Assembly: GCF_048771995.1 (NCBI RefSeq)
Contig: NC_133025.1
Coordinates: 1,798,001 to 1,862,000 of the forward strand
Length of the DNA: 64,000 nucleotides
DNA from: Taeniopygia guttata
Taxonomy: Eukaryota > Chordata > Aves > Passeriformes > Estrildidae
Reading direction: 5' to 3'
The notes under the pieces were generated by a model that had not been told where the DNA came from, did no database searches, and saw only the letters and a list, made by a program, of their open reading frames with translations. The position numbers were made by a program, and so were the translations under genes. Of the stretch, positions 1 to 12,400 are shown in pieces (the first letter of the stretch is position 1; every line of letters begins with the position of its first letter).

Positions 1-341
1 GACATCTCAGCAGGAAAAGCCTTTCAGATAATGGAAAATCAGGAATAGTCTATTGCAGGTATTTTTCCTGCTAATTTCATTGCGTGCCATGACAGACCAG
101 CCTCATAAAAGCCAATAAAACCTGGCAATTACAAGAAAAAAATTAAACTCTTAATATTTTTCTTCTTTCTGATATTGGGAATGACTGTAAAAATCACACA
201 AAATTTAGAAATCACAAGGGTTGGGATAGAATTGCCTTTGATCACTCAGGACAAATGACCTGCCCACTTCTAGAGACAGAAACTGGGGCTAAAATGATTC
301 AAACCATCAGGTTTAGGTTATAATTTTTGGTTCTTTCTTAC

Positions 342-422
342 CTGTAGAGGGTTTTTTAGAAGATTTACATCCCTGAGGAGAGGCAGATCTTTAATCCATT
401 TAAGCTCACTGACCTCAGCCAC
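342..422 (-). CDS. LRRGUK: LRRGUK coding exon (last LRR / cap region)
   Basis: The exon is 81 bp, phase 0 to phase 0, with acceptor CCCTGCTCAG and a good donor GTAAGAAAG. It encodes VAEVSELKWIKDLPLLRDVN followed by LLKNPLQ. It matches the human stretch IAELREIEYIKNLPILRVLN and following LLENPIQ, the LRR just before the capping region that precedes the guanylate-kinase domain. It is too short for the open-frame threshold and was found by splice sites and similarity. Confidence 0.87.
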
Positions 423-3400
423 CTGAGCAGGGACAGAAACAGAGCATAAATCGGTGGCAACAGAATCCATGAGAACTAGGCAAGGGAAATGAAGTATTTT
501 AATGCCTGCTCTTCGAATTTGGGCATAAAAAAAGTAATTCTAAATCACAAAAGGGTTTACATGTTAACTGCACTCAATGAGGCACTTCCAGGCACAAAAG
601 GAGACAACCTGGCTGTTAGCTGGAGCAGCAGGATGATCCACACAGCAATTTGCAAGCACCTGCATTTTCCCAGTTCCTTCAAATGTCAAACCCCTGACAC
701 ATTTGGCTTTTTATGTGCTGATGTGCTCAAGTGAGGCAATTCTGCAGTTAAAATCATGCTATGGCTGGGTAGTTTAAAAAAAAAAAAAAAAAGTCCTTCA
801 AAGAGTTTCATTTCACTGAAGTTCAAGTTCATCCTACAGAACTTGCAGCACTTGGCTAAAAAAGGACCAGGATTTTTGTCCTTGGATGTGTCCAGAGGGA
901 TAAAACAGGGGGTACAGAGGATCCAGCCTATTTGGGGTGTCAGCTGTGCACAAAGCAAAGCTGGGCACTCAGTTATGGGGGTTCATCAAGGTTTGTGTGG
1001 CCCAAACCAACCTGGTTTTCTGCTGAAAGATGGAATCAGAGAATCGTCATGGAATAGGTTGGAAGGATCTTCAAACTCATCCATGGCAGGGACACCTCCC
1101 ACTGTCCCAGGGGGCTCCAGCCCCAGTGTCCAGCCTTTCCTTGGACATTCCAGGGATCCAGGGGCAGCCCCAGCTGCTCTGGCAATCCCAGCCCAGCCAG
1201 GAATTCCTCATTCCCAAGATCCCATCCATGGCTGCCCTCTGGCAGTGGGAGCCATTCCCTGTGTCCTGTCCCTGCAGGCCTTGTCCCCAGTCCCTCTGCA
1301 GCTCTCCTGGAGCCCCTTCAGGCCCTGGAATGTGCTGGAAGCTCTCCCTGGATCCTTCTCCTCTCCAGGGGAACATTCCCAGCTCTCCCAGCCTGACATT
1401 GGATCCATCTCCTCTCCAAGAAATTCATGGACCCAGGGCCTTCACTTGGAATCTCAGGAAGCCATGAAGGGTCTCCTTTCCCTTATCCTTTCTTTTCTAT
1501 CCCCATTTTCCATAAAAATCCCTTGGGATGGATTCTGAGTGTCCCAAATCCCAGAATCCTGGACCAGTTTGGGTGGGAAGGGACCTCAAAGCTCATTCCA
1601 GGGACACCTGCCATGATCTCAGGGGGCTCCAGTCCTTCCTTGGACATTCCAGGGATCCAGGGGCAGCCCCAGCTGCTCTGGCAATCCCAGCCCAGCCAGG
1701 AATTCCTCATTCCCAAATCCAATCTAAACCTCTCCTCTTTTAGTGTAGAACCACTCCCTTTTCTCCTGTCTGTGTTTTTTCCATGTAAAAGCCTCTCTCC
1801 ATTTCTTTCACAGCCCCTTTTAAATCCTGAAAGCCCAACTGAACCTAAAAGCCTCTGGATTTTCCTAATTCATACTCAATCCTTTTAAAGTCTCTAAAAA
1901 TATAAATCTCAACCACAGCCTACTCAAAACTTCCTCTGAGATCAGAATAACCCCACCCAGGACAGTTTTGATGACAGTTTTGATTTATTTCTTAAATAAC
2001 TCCCAGAATTCCAGCCATCAACAGTTGAAAACACCGAATGTTTACAAGAGACACGTTTGCAGCTGAACCTGTTGTTCCCATTTTTTTAAAAAATCAAGAA
2101 TTTAAGATCATTCTGAGTGGTCTTCAGCTGAAGTAACTCCATGTGTTAATTAATTAAAACTCCCCTTTAAATTATTAAAGAAGACATCATTAAGCAGTTT
2201 CAATGACATCATTCAAAGAGGCAAGTTTTGATAAGGTAAAATGAAGATTTTTTTTGTGCTGTAAAGAACATAAATAAGGCGATGGAAATGGTGTTATTAA
2301 TATTAATAACAACCACATCATTAGAGAGTTTCCTGTCTGCTGCAATTGAGGTACCTTTAAATGTCAACCTGAACACAGGCAGAAAAAGAATGCACAGTGA
2401 TTTGAATTAAATCCTCTTGCAAGGAGGAAAAAATGACAGAAAATGTTCCACTGCTGCTTTATATTTTTGTTTTCTTAGATTATCTTTTTTCCCCACATGT
2501 CTTTGATGTCAAAGCGATTCATGAATTGATTTTTTTTTTCAGTAAAGGATGCTGGAAGATCAATATCAAAATTATTGTGAATATTTGGCTTGGCATTCAA
2601 AATTCAAAAGAGTTGGATGGTGCCATTGTATTTCCAGTACAGAAAATTATGCTGCATAACAAAATCCACTTTTTAACAGAGTTCTTGCAGTTCTGCCTTG
2701 CAGGGAGTTTCCAGCTGAGAGCTCAGAAGAATCTGTGCTCACAAAATTGGGCTGAGAGATATTAACAACCCCCCCTGAGGCCCGGCAGCAGCAGAGCTCT
2801 GGTGTAAATAAAAATCCTCTGGAATAATCGAGATGGAAAATCTGCAAACTCATCCCTGCCTGGCCCAGCCAGAGGAGCACTGTAAATTCTCATGTGTGAG
2901 AGCACTAAAGTGGGAGCTGAGTGAAGAGAAAGCCACCTCAGATATTAAATAAGGGCTTAGAGGACACCAGGAATCAATGTGGAAAACACCAAAAGAAAAG
3001 ATCTCAGCTTTTTTAATATTCATTTCTTGCAGTGCTGGAGGATTTTTTGGAGCTCTTCAAGGAACTGAGTGTTAAAAAATGAAAATATTCTGTGCTGTTA
3101 AAAGAACTGAGCTCAGTCTGGTACCTGGTTATTCTCCAGGTTGATCATCTCCAGTAGGTCGTGTTCCTCCAAGCCTTGCAGACTCTTGATTTTATTGTTG
3201 GACAGATCCACCCTCTGCAGAGATTTCAAACTCTTCAGCCCATCCACCTTCTCAATCTGGTTAAAGCTCTAGGAAAAAGAATGAAAGCAGAGAAACTGCA
3301 AATAAACCTCTATGAAAGATAAAATTCCTCAGGGGGAAAAAAGTGTTATTTGTTGGATTTGAGGATTTTTTTGTCAGGGAGAATCCTGTAAAAAATAGGC

Positions 3401-6400
3401 TTTTATGCATTAGCCTCATGCACATCCTGATGTGTTGCATTCCTGCTGATAAACCTCTATGGAAAACAACATTTCTGAGGGGAAAAAAAAAGTTATTTGT
3501 TGGATTTGAGGATCCTTTCTCATGAAGAATCCTGTCACAGACAGGCCTTTCTGCAATAGCCTCATGCACATCCTGATATATCAAATTCCTCCTCATGGAA
3601 AAAGGGAATCAACTCTCTCCTGATTAGCTTATCTCCAACTCACCTTGAAGAGAGAACAGCAACAAAAAGAGCTCTAACATTTTTTAAAAGCTGATATTGG
3701 CACAAGAACACTCTTGTCACCATCCAGCTCAAAATTTAGAACACAGAGATGCATGGAAAATTATGGAATATATATACATAAATACATTGAATTTCCCTCT
3801 GTAATCATGACTCTATTTACACTTGTGATTACAGAATAAATAATGAAAAAATTAAGGTAGGATGGAGAGGAGACAGGCTGAGGGTTGGGAATGTTCCCCT
3901 GGAGAGGAGAAGGATCCAGGGAGAGCTTCCAGCACATTCCAGGGCCCAAAGGGTCTCCAGGAGAGCTGAAATTTGGGAAAAGAATGGAGGGACAGGACAC
4001 AGGGAATGGCTCCCACTGCCAGAGGGCAGCCATGGATGGGATCTTGGGAATGAGGAATTCCTGGCTGGGCTGGGATTGCCAGAGCAGCTGGGGCTGCCCC
4101 TGGATCCCTGGAATGTCCAAGGAAAGGCTGGAGCAGCCTGGGATGGTGGGATTGGAATGGGATGGGATTTGAGGTCCCTTCCCACCCAAACTGGTCCAGG
4201 ATTCTGGGATTTGGGACACTCAGGATCCATCCTGAGGGATTTTTATGGAAAATGGGGACAGAAAAGAGAGGGAAAGGGAAGGGAGACCCTTCATGGCTTC
4301 CTGAGATTCCAAGTGAAGGCCCTGGGTCCATGAATTTCTTGGAGAGGAGATGGATCCAATGCCAGGCTGGGAGAGCTGGGAATGGAGGGAATTCCCTGGG
4401 AAGGGAGATTGGAGTGGGATTTTGGGAATGAGGAATTCCTGGCTGGGCTGGAACTGCCAGAGCAGCTGGGGCTGCCCCTGGATCCCTGGAATGTCCCAGT
4501 ACAGGCTGGACACTGGGGCTGGAGCAGCCTGGGACAGTGGGAGGTGTCCCTGCCATGGATGGGGTGGCACTGGGTGACCTTGAAGGTCCCTTTCAACCCA
4601 AACCATTCCATGATTCCCTGATTCCCTGATATGATACCAAAATCTCTCTGGAATACATAAATCTGTATTAATGGACATCAAGTGAAGGCTCCATTCACTG
4701 TCAGCAACAGCACAGAAATGTTTAAAAAATAATAATTTTTTAAAAAACAATTTTCCTGCAAATTCTTCCAGACTTTCCCACACGAAACGCTCCAAAGTTT
4801 TGAGAACCAACCCTCAGAGTTTTTTCAAACTGGCCTCCAGATGGTTTCATTCCTCAGGGCCTCACAAATCAGAGACTCATTTCTGCCACAAACTCCAAGC
4901 AGGGATAACAACTCCGTGCTCATCCCTGTCCCACACATTCCCAGATGGTTTCTCCACGGGATTCTTCCTCCATAACCTTGGAAATTTTATTTTTCCATCA
5001 GCCTCACCTTGTGCTAAGAGCTTGGAAGCCTCATCTCCTATTAATAAATATTTAGGAACTGTAGAAATAAATAAGCCAGCTGACTCTCATATTAATCCAG
5101 TTGTCTGTCCTTGACATTTTTCCTGACTTTTAAATGTTTAATTAGGTTATTAATAGCATGGAGGCTGCTCCTGAGCTTCGTTAGACCTCTGGTTAATCGG
5201 GTACAGCTCAGAGCTGTAAAATGTTGGGCCAGAGGTGCACAGAAAATTCTGTGGACAAAAGGGATTTGGTGATACATCCTTTAAAAGCAGAAAATTCCTA
5301 AGGGTCCAAAAATAACAACAATAAAAAGAACTGCATTTTATTCTAATTAATTCTATTTTTTTAAAGAAAATGCTCTGCTAAAATCTATTTCCATAAATTT
5401 CCACGTGGCTAATTAAAAGTGATATCATCACCTAAGAACCCCAAATGAGGAAGAGCTTCATATTTAATAAGATTTAACTATTTCCCAACTTTGGAGAGAG
5501 CAGATTCCCAAGGGAATTCCTGTTAGATTTTTAAACAAACCAGGAAATCAAGGCACACAATGATGGAGGGACTTGCTGTGGCTCAAAATTTGGAGAGAAA
5601 AAAAGCATCAAAGTATTAAGAAAAAAGATCCTCAGACTCCTGGAGCTCCTTTCAGGACATTTCCATGGAATTTGGCCAATCTGAGTTAATCTTCCCCACT
5701 AAAAATGAGACAAATTCCAATTTATTGCCACTGAGAGCTCCTGGAGGTATCATAGATCTGAAATATAATTTTATTAACATTATTTGAATATATTATTCAA
5801 AACAGGCTAAATGTGAACACCTTGCCTGAATACTGCAGCAGCCAAGCCCAATCCGATTTGATATTTTCTATATTTTACAGAATAGAAGAAAAACCTTTAC
5901 AATTTTTAAAAGTATTGGAAAAGAATATTTCTATTCCTGATAAGAGATTAATTCACTTCAAATATTTCTGGGGGTGCTTAAAACTAATGTAGCCAATAGA
6001 AGTTCTGTGTAGGATTTTTGACACTTATTTTTCAGGTCTAATTAAATATTTTCCACTTCTTCTTACAAAGTAAAAGCTGTTTAAGAGCAGCCTGTTCCTT
6101 TTGGAGCCACTGGACTGCAGTAAAAATAGGTTTGGGTTGTGTTTCTGTGCAACAGTTGTATTAATAACTTTGAAAATGTATAGTATTGCAGCTATTTCTG
6201 ATAATTTGTTATGTAATTATATTCATGTTTATTATATCTATAAAAATTATTATACGAATATATAATATATTTAATATTATATCTATAATATAAATATATA
6301 CATATATAACGTATTATTTATTACAGAAATGTAAAAGTTATTAAAATATAATTTTAAAATTTTTAAAATTATTATAATCTACTTAATTTATTTAAAATCT

Positions 6401-9400
6401 ATTATAAGCTAATAATATATACAATATCTATTATATATAATAGATATAATATATATAATATTTAATATATACTATATATAGAGATATACAGAATGCATAT
6501 AATGTATATATTGTATATAATGCATAATATATCTACATTATATAAATAGATAATATGTATAATGTATACACATATATAGAAATATTTATATTTCATATAT
6601 AAAAATATAATATCTATTCTATATAGTAGATATAATAGATATGAGATAAAATATTTAATATATATTATACATAGAGATATATAGAATTCTTATAATATAT
6701 AGAATGCAGAGAATATATATATTATATATAATGTATAATATATCAACATTATATAAATAGATAACACATATAATGTATATACACATATAGAAATATATAT
6801 TTAATGTAGAGAATATATATAAAATATATATAATATTAAACATGTATTATATATAGAGAATGTATATAATATATAGAAAGCATATAATATATAGAATGCA
6901 TGTACAGTATATATTATACATAATGTATAATATATCTACATTATAGAAATAGATAATATATAATTTATATACATACATAAAAATATATATTTAATATAAA
7001 TATATAAATAAATAGATAAAATAGATAAAATATACATAAAGTATATAATATATAATTATACATATAATATATATATAATTATATATTATATAATTATATA
7101 TAATTATATAATATATAGTATTTTCATATTTCTTATATTTTTCATATTATATTTCTTATATTTATTCTATATACTCTATAATTATAGCTATAATGCTATA
7201 ATACATCTATATAATTATTTTAAACTTGATGCTATTCCATTTCTGATTCCTCCCAAGGCACTGCTGGTGGCCAGGAGGCAGCAGGAACGCCTCCAGGAGC
7301 GTTTGTTCCTCACCAGGTTGAGGTCCCGGAGGGGCAGGTCCTGCAGCCCCCGGGTGGCCCTGAGCCGGTTGTGGGACAGTCCCAGCTGGGCCAGGCTGTG
7401 ACACTGCTCCAGCCCCCGGATCTCCTGGATCTCATTGACTGGGCACGGCTTTCAGGGAAAAATCAGCTGAATGTTGGAAATGCAGGAGGACCCGGTGGGG
7501 AGAAATGATGGTGTCTGACTCGATTCAGGAGGCTGAATGATTTATTTATTATAACTATGCTATAACACATTAATATACTATTTAAAGGATATACTCAAAC
7601 TACAAACCTACTTTTCTAACTACCATCTCTAACTCACTCACAACTCGTGAACCTCTCTGAGAGCTCAGCCCCAGGTGGGTTGGATTGGGTTGGATGGAGT
7701 TGGATTGGATTGGGTTGAGTTGGATTGGATTGGGTTGAGTTGGATTGGATTGAGTTGGATTGGATTGGATTGAGTTGGATTGGATTGAGTTGGATTGGAT
7801 TGAGTTGGATTGGATTGAGTTGGATTGGATTGAGTTGGATTGGATTGGGTTGGGTTGGATTGGATTGGGTTGGATTAGATTGGATTGGGTTGGGTTGGAT
7901 TGGGTTGGGTTGAGTTGGATTGGGTTGGGTTGGATTAGATTGGATTGGGTTGGGTTGGATTGGATTGGGTTGGATTGGATTGAGTTGGATTGGATTGGGT
8001 TGGATTGGATTGGGTTGGATTGGATTGGGTTGGATTGGATTGAGTTGGATTGGATTGAGTTGGATTGGGTTGAGTTGGATTGGGTTGAGTTGGATTGGGT
8101 TGGGTTGAGTTGGATTGGGTTGAGTTGGATTGGGTTGGGTTGGATTGGGTTGAGTTGGATTGGGTTGGGTTGAGTTGGATTGGGTTGAGTTGGATTGGGT
8201 TGAGTTGGGTTGGGTTGGATTGGGTTGGGTTGGATTGGGTTGAGTTGGATTGGGTTGAGTTGGATTGGGTTGAGTTGGATTGGGTTGAGTTGGATTGGGT
8301 TGAGTTGGATTGGGTTGAGTTGGATTGGGTTGAGTTGGATTGGGTTGAGTTGGATTGGGTTGAGTTGGATTGGATTGGATTGAGTTGGGTTGGATTGGAT
8401 TGAGTTGGGTTGGATTGGATTGAGTTGGATTGGCCACCAGGCTCAAACAATCCTCACCAGAACCCAACCAAGCACTCACCCCAGGGAAACAATTCTCCAA
8501 CCACATTCCACAAGGGACAAACAAGGAGCAGAAATAGAAATTGTTTTCTCTTTCTTCCCTCTGTGCTCCTCTATGAAAAAAATCCTGAGAGGGAGAGAAA
8601 TGTGCTTGCCACAGCTGAACACAAAACCTGAGCTGTAATTAGGTGATCAATTAACAAATTGGGTTTATGGGGTGGGCAGCTGGACAGGAAAGGATTTTTC
8701 CTGAAGGGGTTTAAATCCCACTGCTCCTACAGAAATTATTTGAGTTACTATTTTATAAATATTATTTTATAAATAAAATTTTATAATTTTATTCGAGTTA
8801 TAATTTTATTTTAGTTTCAGTTATATCCTGGCCATCTGTCCTGAGAGGAGAAAGTGTATTTTAAATTAACACTACAGTTAAAAACAGCAGCAAAAGTAAT
8901 TAGAATTCCTCTCAGCAAACTTCAGCATTAACACAACACCTCAAAATCCCCCAAAAAAGAACTTTTGACAACAGATCCAGCTCCAATTTTTCCTTTCAGG
9001 GGATGAAGTGTGTCATGGTTTGACACGGAAAGAAAATTTTTCAGAAGGAAGAAGTTCACCAGTCAGGAGTCAGGTTTAGATACTGACACTTGAGGTGACC
9101 AATTGAAGGTGGACACGCCTCTGAGAACACAGAGGGGTTAAAAGCGGAATTCCCAGGAGGACTCGTCCTTCTTTGGTTCCGGTCATCGCGAGGTACAGAC
9201 CTCCCCTGCCCAGCCCAGGCTGGGTGGGGGAGGGGAGCCATGCGGCCTGCAGAGGTAGGCCAGGAGGTAAAGGATCGGAACCGGCTGGGTCAGCTCCTGC
9301 AGATGGAAGGGTGGAGAAATCTGGGATGTCTCCGTTCCCCCCCAGAGTCTCTCTATCTCCCAAGAGAGAAAAAGAGACTCAGTAGTTTTATCAACAGTTC

Positions 9401-12400
9401 GCCGCAGGGAAGGAAAAGAGCAGGGGGGCCGCAAAGTGCCCAGACGGGCTGTGGAAGCTGGAGCCTGGGCAGAAAGCCATCCTTGAGAGTTAAGACTTTT
9501 AACCCTTCCTAAAAAATGAAAGCTTTATAAAATATTACTCCTCCTAAATTTAAAAAAAAGAAAGACAGCTTGAAACCTCAGATGTTTAGAGAAAAAGGTT
9601 AGGAGCAAATAATAAAGTAGCTTTTTGGCTAGACTCTGCTTATTTACCATAGACTAAACCACTCTTTCTTTCAAGAAAGACTGCATTTTAGGGGGATGCA
9701 TTGGTAAACCAAGAGACCTTCTGCAGCAACTACCAGTTTTGGAGTGGACAGAGAGAGAGCTGAGGAGGGTGTGAGGATGCCCTCCATCTTCAGGAAGAAG
9801 AGAAGGCGATCTCTGTCTTTTAGACCCTCAGCCCCAGGGGAAAATGGGGGAAACTCTAATCCCAAATTATAATACTAGACTGTTGTTCCTGGTGGTCCTT
9901 GGCAAAGCATCCTTAAAGGGGCCCTATAAGCAGTCTCTGTCCATGCACGGTGGTGAGAACACTGACATAGAGAGAAGAGGGTCACACTGGCCGGTGTGTC
10001 TGGGCGGTGCCACGTATAACATTGGAAACACAAAAGGTAGCAGTTGTGTTTCCTAAGAGAGTCTATAATTGCAAAGGAAACTCCTCTCTTCCCCAATAGA
10101 CTCAATATTAATTATATTAAAGAGTAAAAACTTAATTAAAGATCCAAATAGGTCTCGCTGGAGTTTAATAGCGTTAGGTAGAGGAAAAAGAAATGTTTTG
10201 AAAAGTTTTCATTTCAAATTTTGTGTGTTTTTTTTTCTTTCCTTTCTTTTCCTTTTATAGTAGTAGTAGTAATAGTGTAATAAAGTTTTTTCTTTTATTA
10301 TTAAGTTTAGCCTGCTTTGCTCTATTCTTAATCACATTTCACAGCATTTAATTAGTAAGTTGTATTTTCATAGGGCGCTGGCATTGTGCCAGCGTCAAAC
10401 CATGACAAAGTGAGAGGAGCCTGACTCTGGATCTACCCAAAATCAGGTTAAACTCTGCCCCAGGGATGTGACTCTTTGGTGAGGGGAGTTAGGCAAAAGT
10501 TTGAATGAGGAAAAAATAAAGTTTAAAACACAAGCATCAAAATAATAATAATAATATTAACCTCTGTAAGGGACATCTCCCCTTTTCACTTTTCCATGGT
10601 ACAAAAAGGAGTTTTTTGTGTTCCTCTAGCAGGAAAATCCCCCAAATATGCCCAATTTTAAAACCATCAGTGTTTAAGTAAATTAAGCTCAATCTCAGAA
10701 TTACAATTTCATCTCAGTTCTAAGGACATGAAGGGGGAAATGCAAAGAAAACAGTTATTTATTTGAAGAAACAGCAAAAAAAAATCAATTTTCTCCCATT
10801 CAAGATGGCCCAAAGGATACAATCCAGCAGGAGTTTGGTAAGTGAGTGGTATGCTGACAAATCTTTCATTTTTGGGATTTGATTGTGTGAAAAATCTACT
10901 TCCTAAAGGGAAAAAAAAAAAAAGAGGAATTTGGGGTTATTTCTTCAGCACTTACTCTGGCTGGGAGTTTGTTCCACCTTCCCATCACATGCAGGGATTC
11001 AGGGTGGAAGAAAATAAAATCAGTAAATAAAATGCAAATAAATGGATAGAAACAGAAATAAAAGTCAAATAAATATAAATAAAATAAAATTTAATAAAAT
11101 AAAAGACAAAAATAAAAGACAGACCCAAACATTTAGAAAAGGAAAATGAGAATTGAGGTGAGAAAGAAGAATTAAAAAGAAATAAAAATTGAATTTTGCC
11201 TATGCTCAAATACATCTAACTTCGATTCAGAAAATGGTTTTGAATTTAAAACTTTAAAATGTTGGTTTGGGTTTTTTTTTTCAGACTTACCTTGAGGTTT
11301 TTAGGTGCTTTAAAATCGAAATATGTGGTCAGTTGATTTTTGGACGCATCCAGCTCTACTAAATAAGGCATGTGGCTGACACAGGAAAGATCTAGAAATG
11401 AAAAAAATGTCAAATCCTGTGCCTGAATGCAAAGATCATCACAGCAAAATGTGCTAATTACATCCTGGGGCAATTAAGAGTCAATTTGGAACTGCACAGT
11501 CAGAAATAGATAATACATATAATGTACATGCATATATAGAAATATTTATATTTAATATATAAAAATAGAATATATAGAATGTATAATATATATAATAGAT
11601 ATATATAATTATATATTTTAAATTATATATAATTATATATAATAGATATAATATTTAATACATATTATATATATAGATATATAGAAAGCATACAATATAG
11701 AGAATGCACATAATGTATATATTATACATAATGTATAATACATCTACATTATATAAATAGATAATATATAATGTATATACTTAAAATATGTATTTAATAT
11801 AGATATATAAGTAAATATATAAAATAGATAAAATAAAGTATATAATATATAATTATATGTATACAGGAAAGATCTAGAAAGGAAACAAAATGTCAAATCC
11901 TGTGCCTGAATGCAAAGATCATCACAGCAAAATGTGCTAATTACATCCTGGGGCAATTAAGAGTCAATTTGGAGCTGCACAGTCAGAAATAGATAATACA
12001 TATTTAATATATAAAAATAGAATATATATATATAAAATATTTAATATATATTATATATAAAGATATATAGAAGGCATATAATATAGAGAATGCATATAAT
12101 TTAATACATAATGTATAATATATCCACATTATATAAATAGATAATATATAATGTAGATACTTATATAAAAATATATATTTAATATAAATATATAAGTAAA
12201 TATATAAAATAGATAAAATAAAGTATTTAATATAGAATTATATGTATTATATAATTATATATAATAATATAAAATATATAAAAATTATAAAATATATATA
12301 ATATATTATAAAATTATATTATAATTTTATATATTATATTATATATTATAATTATATTTAAAATCCTATAATATATATAATATATATTTATATAATCATA

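Noticed and set aside
2293..2310. Palindrome GTTATTAATATTAATAAC as an HNF1-type site
   Set aside because: The half-site spacing does not fit the HNF1 consensus well, and an AT-rich context makes such palindromes common.
3829..4810. Long proline-rich open frames (and similar at 756-1888, 18332-19218, 44685-45288, 62354-63339)
   Set aside because: The same peptide phrases ([21 protein letters not shown]) recur wherever CR1 3' regions occur, on the strand antisense to CR1. They are frames in non-coding repeat.
7634..8524. 296-residue minus-strand open frame rich in NPTQP repeats
   Set aside because: Direct translation of the pentanucleotide array. All frames are open because no unit makes a stop; it is not linked to splice sites of LRRGUK.
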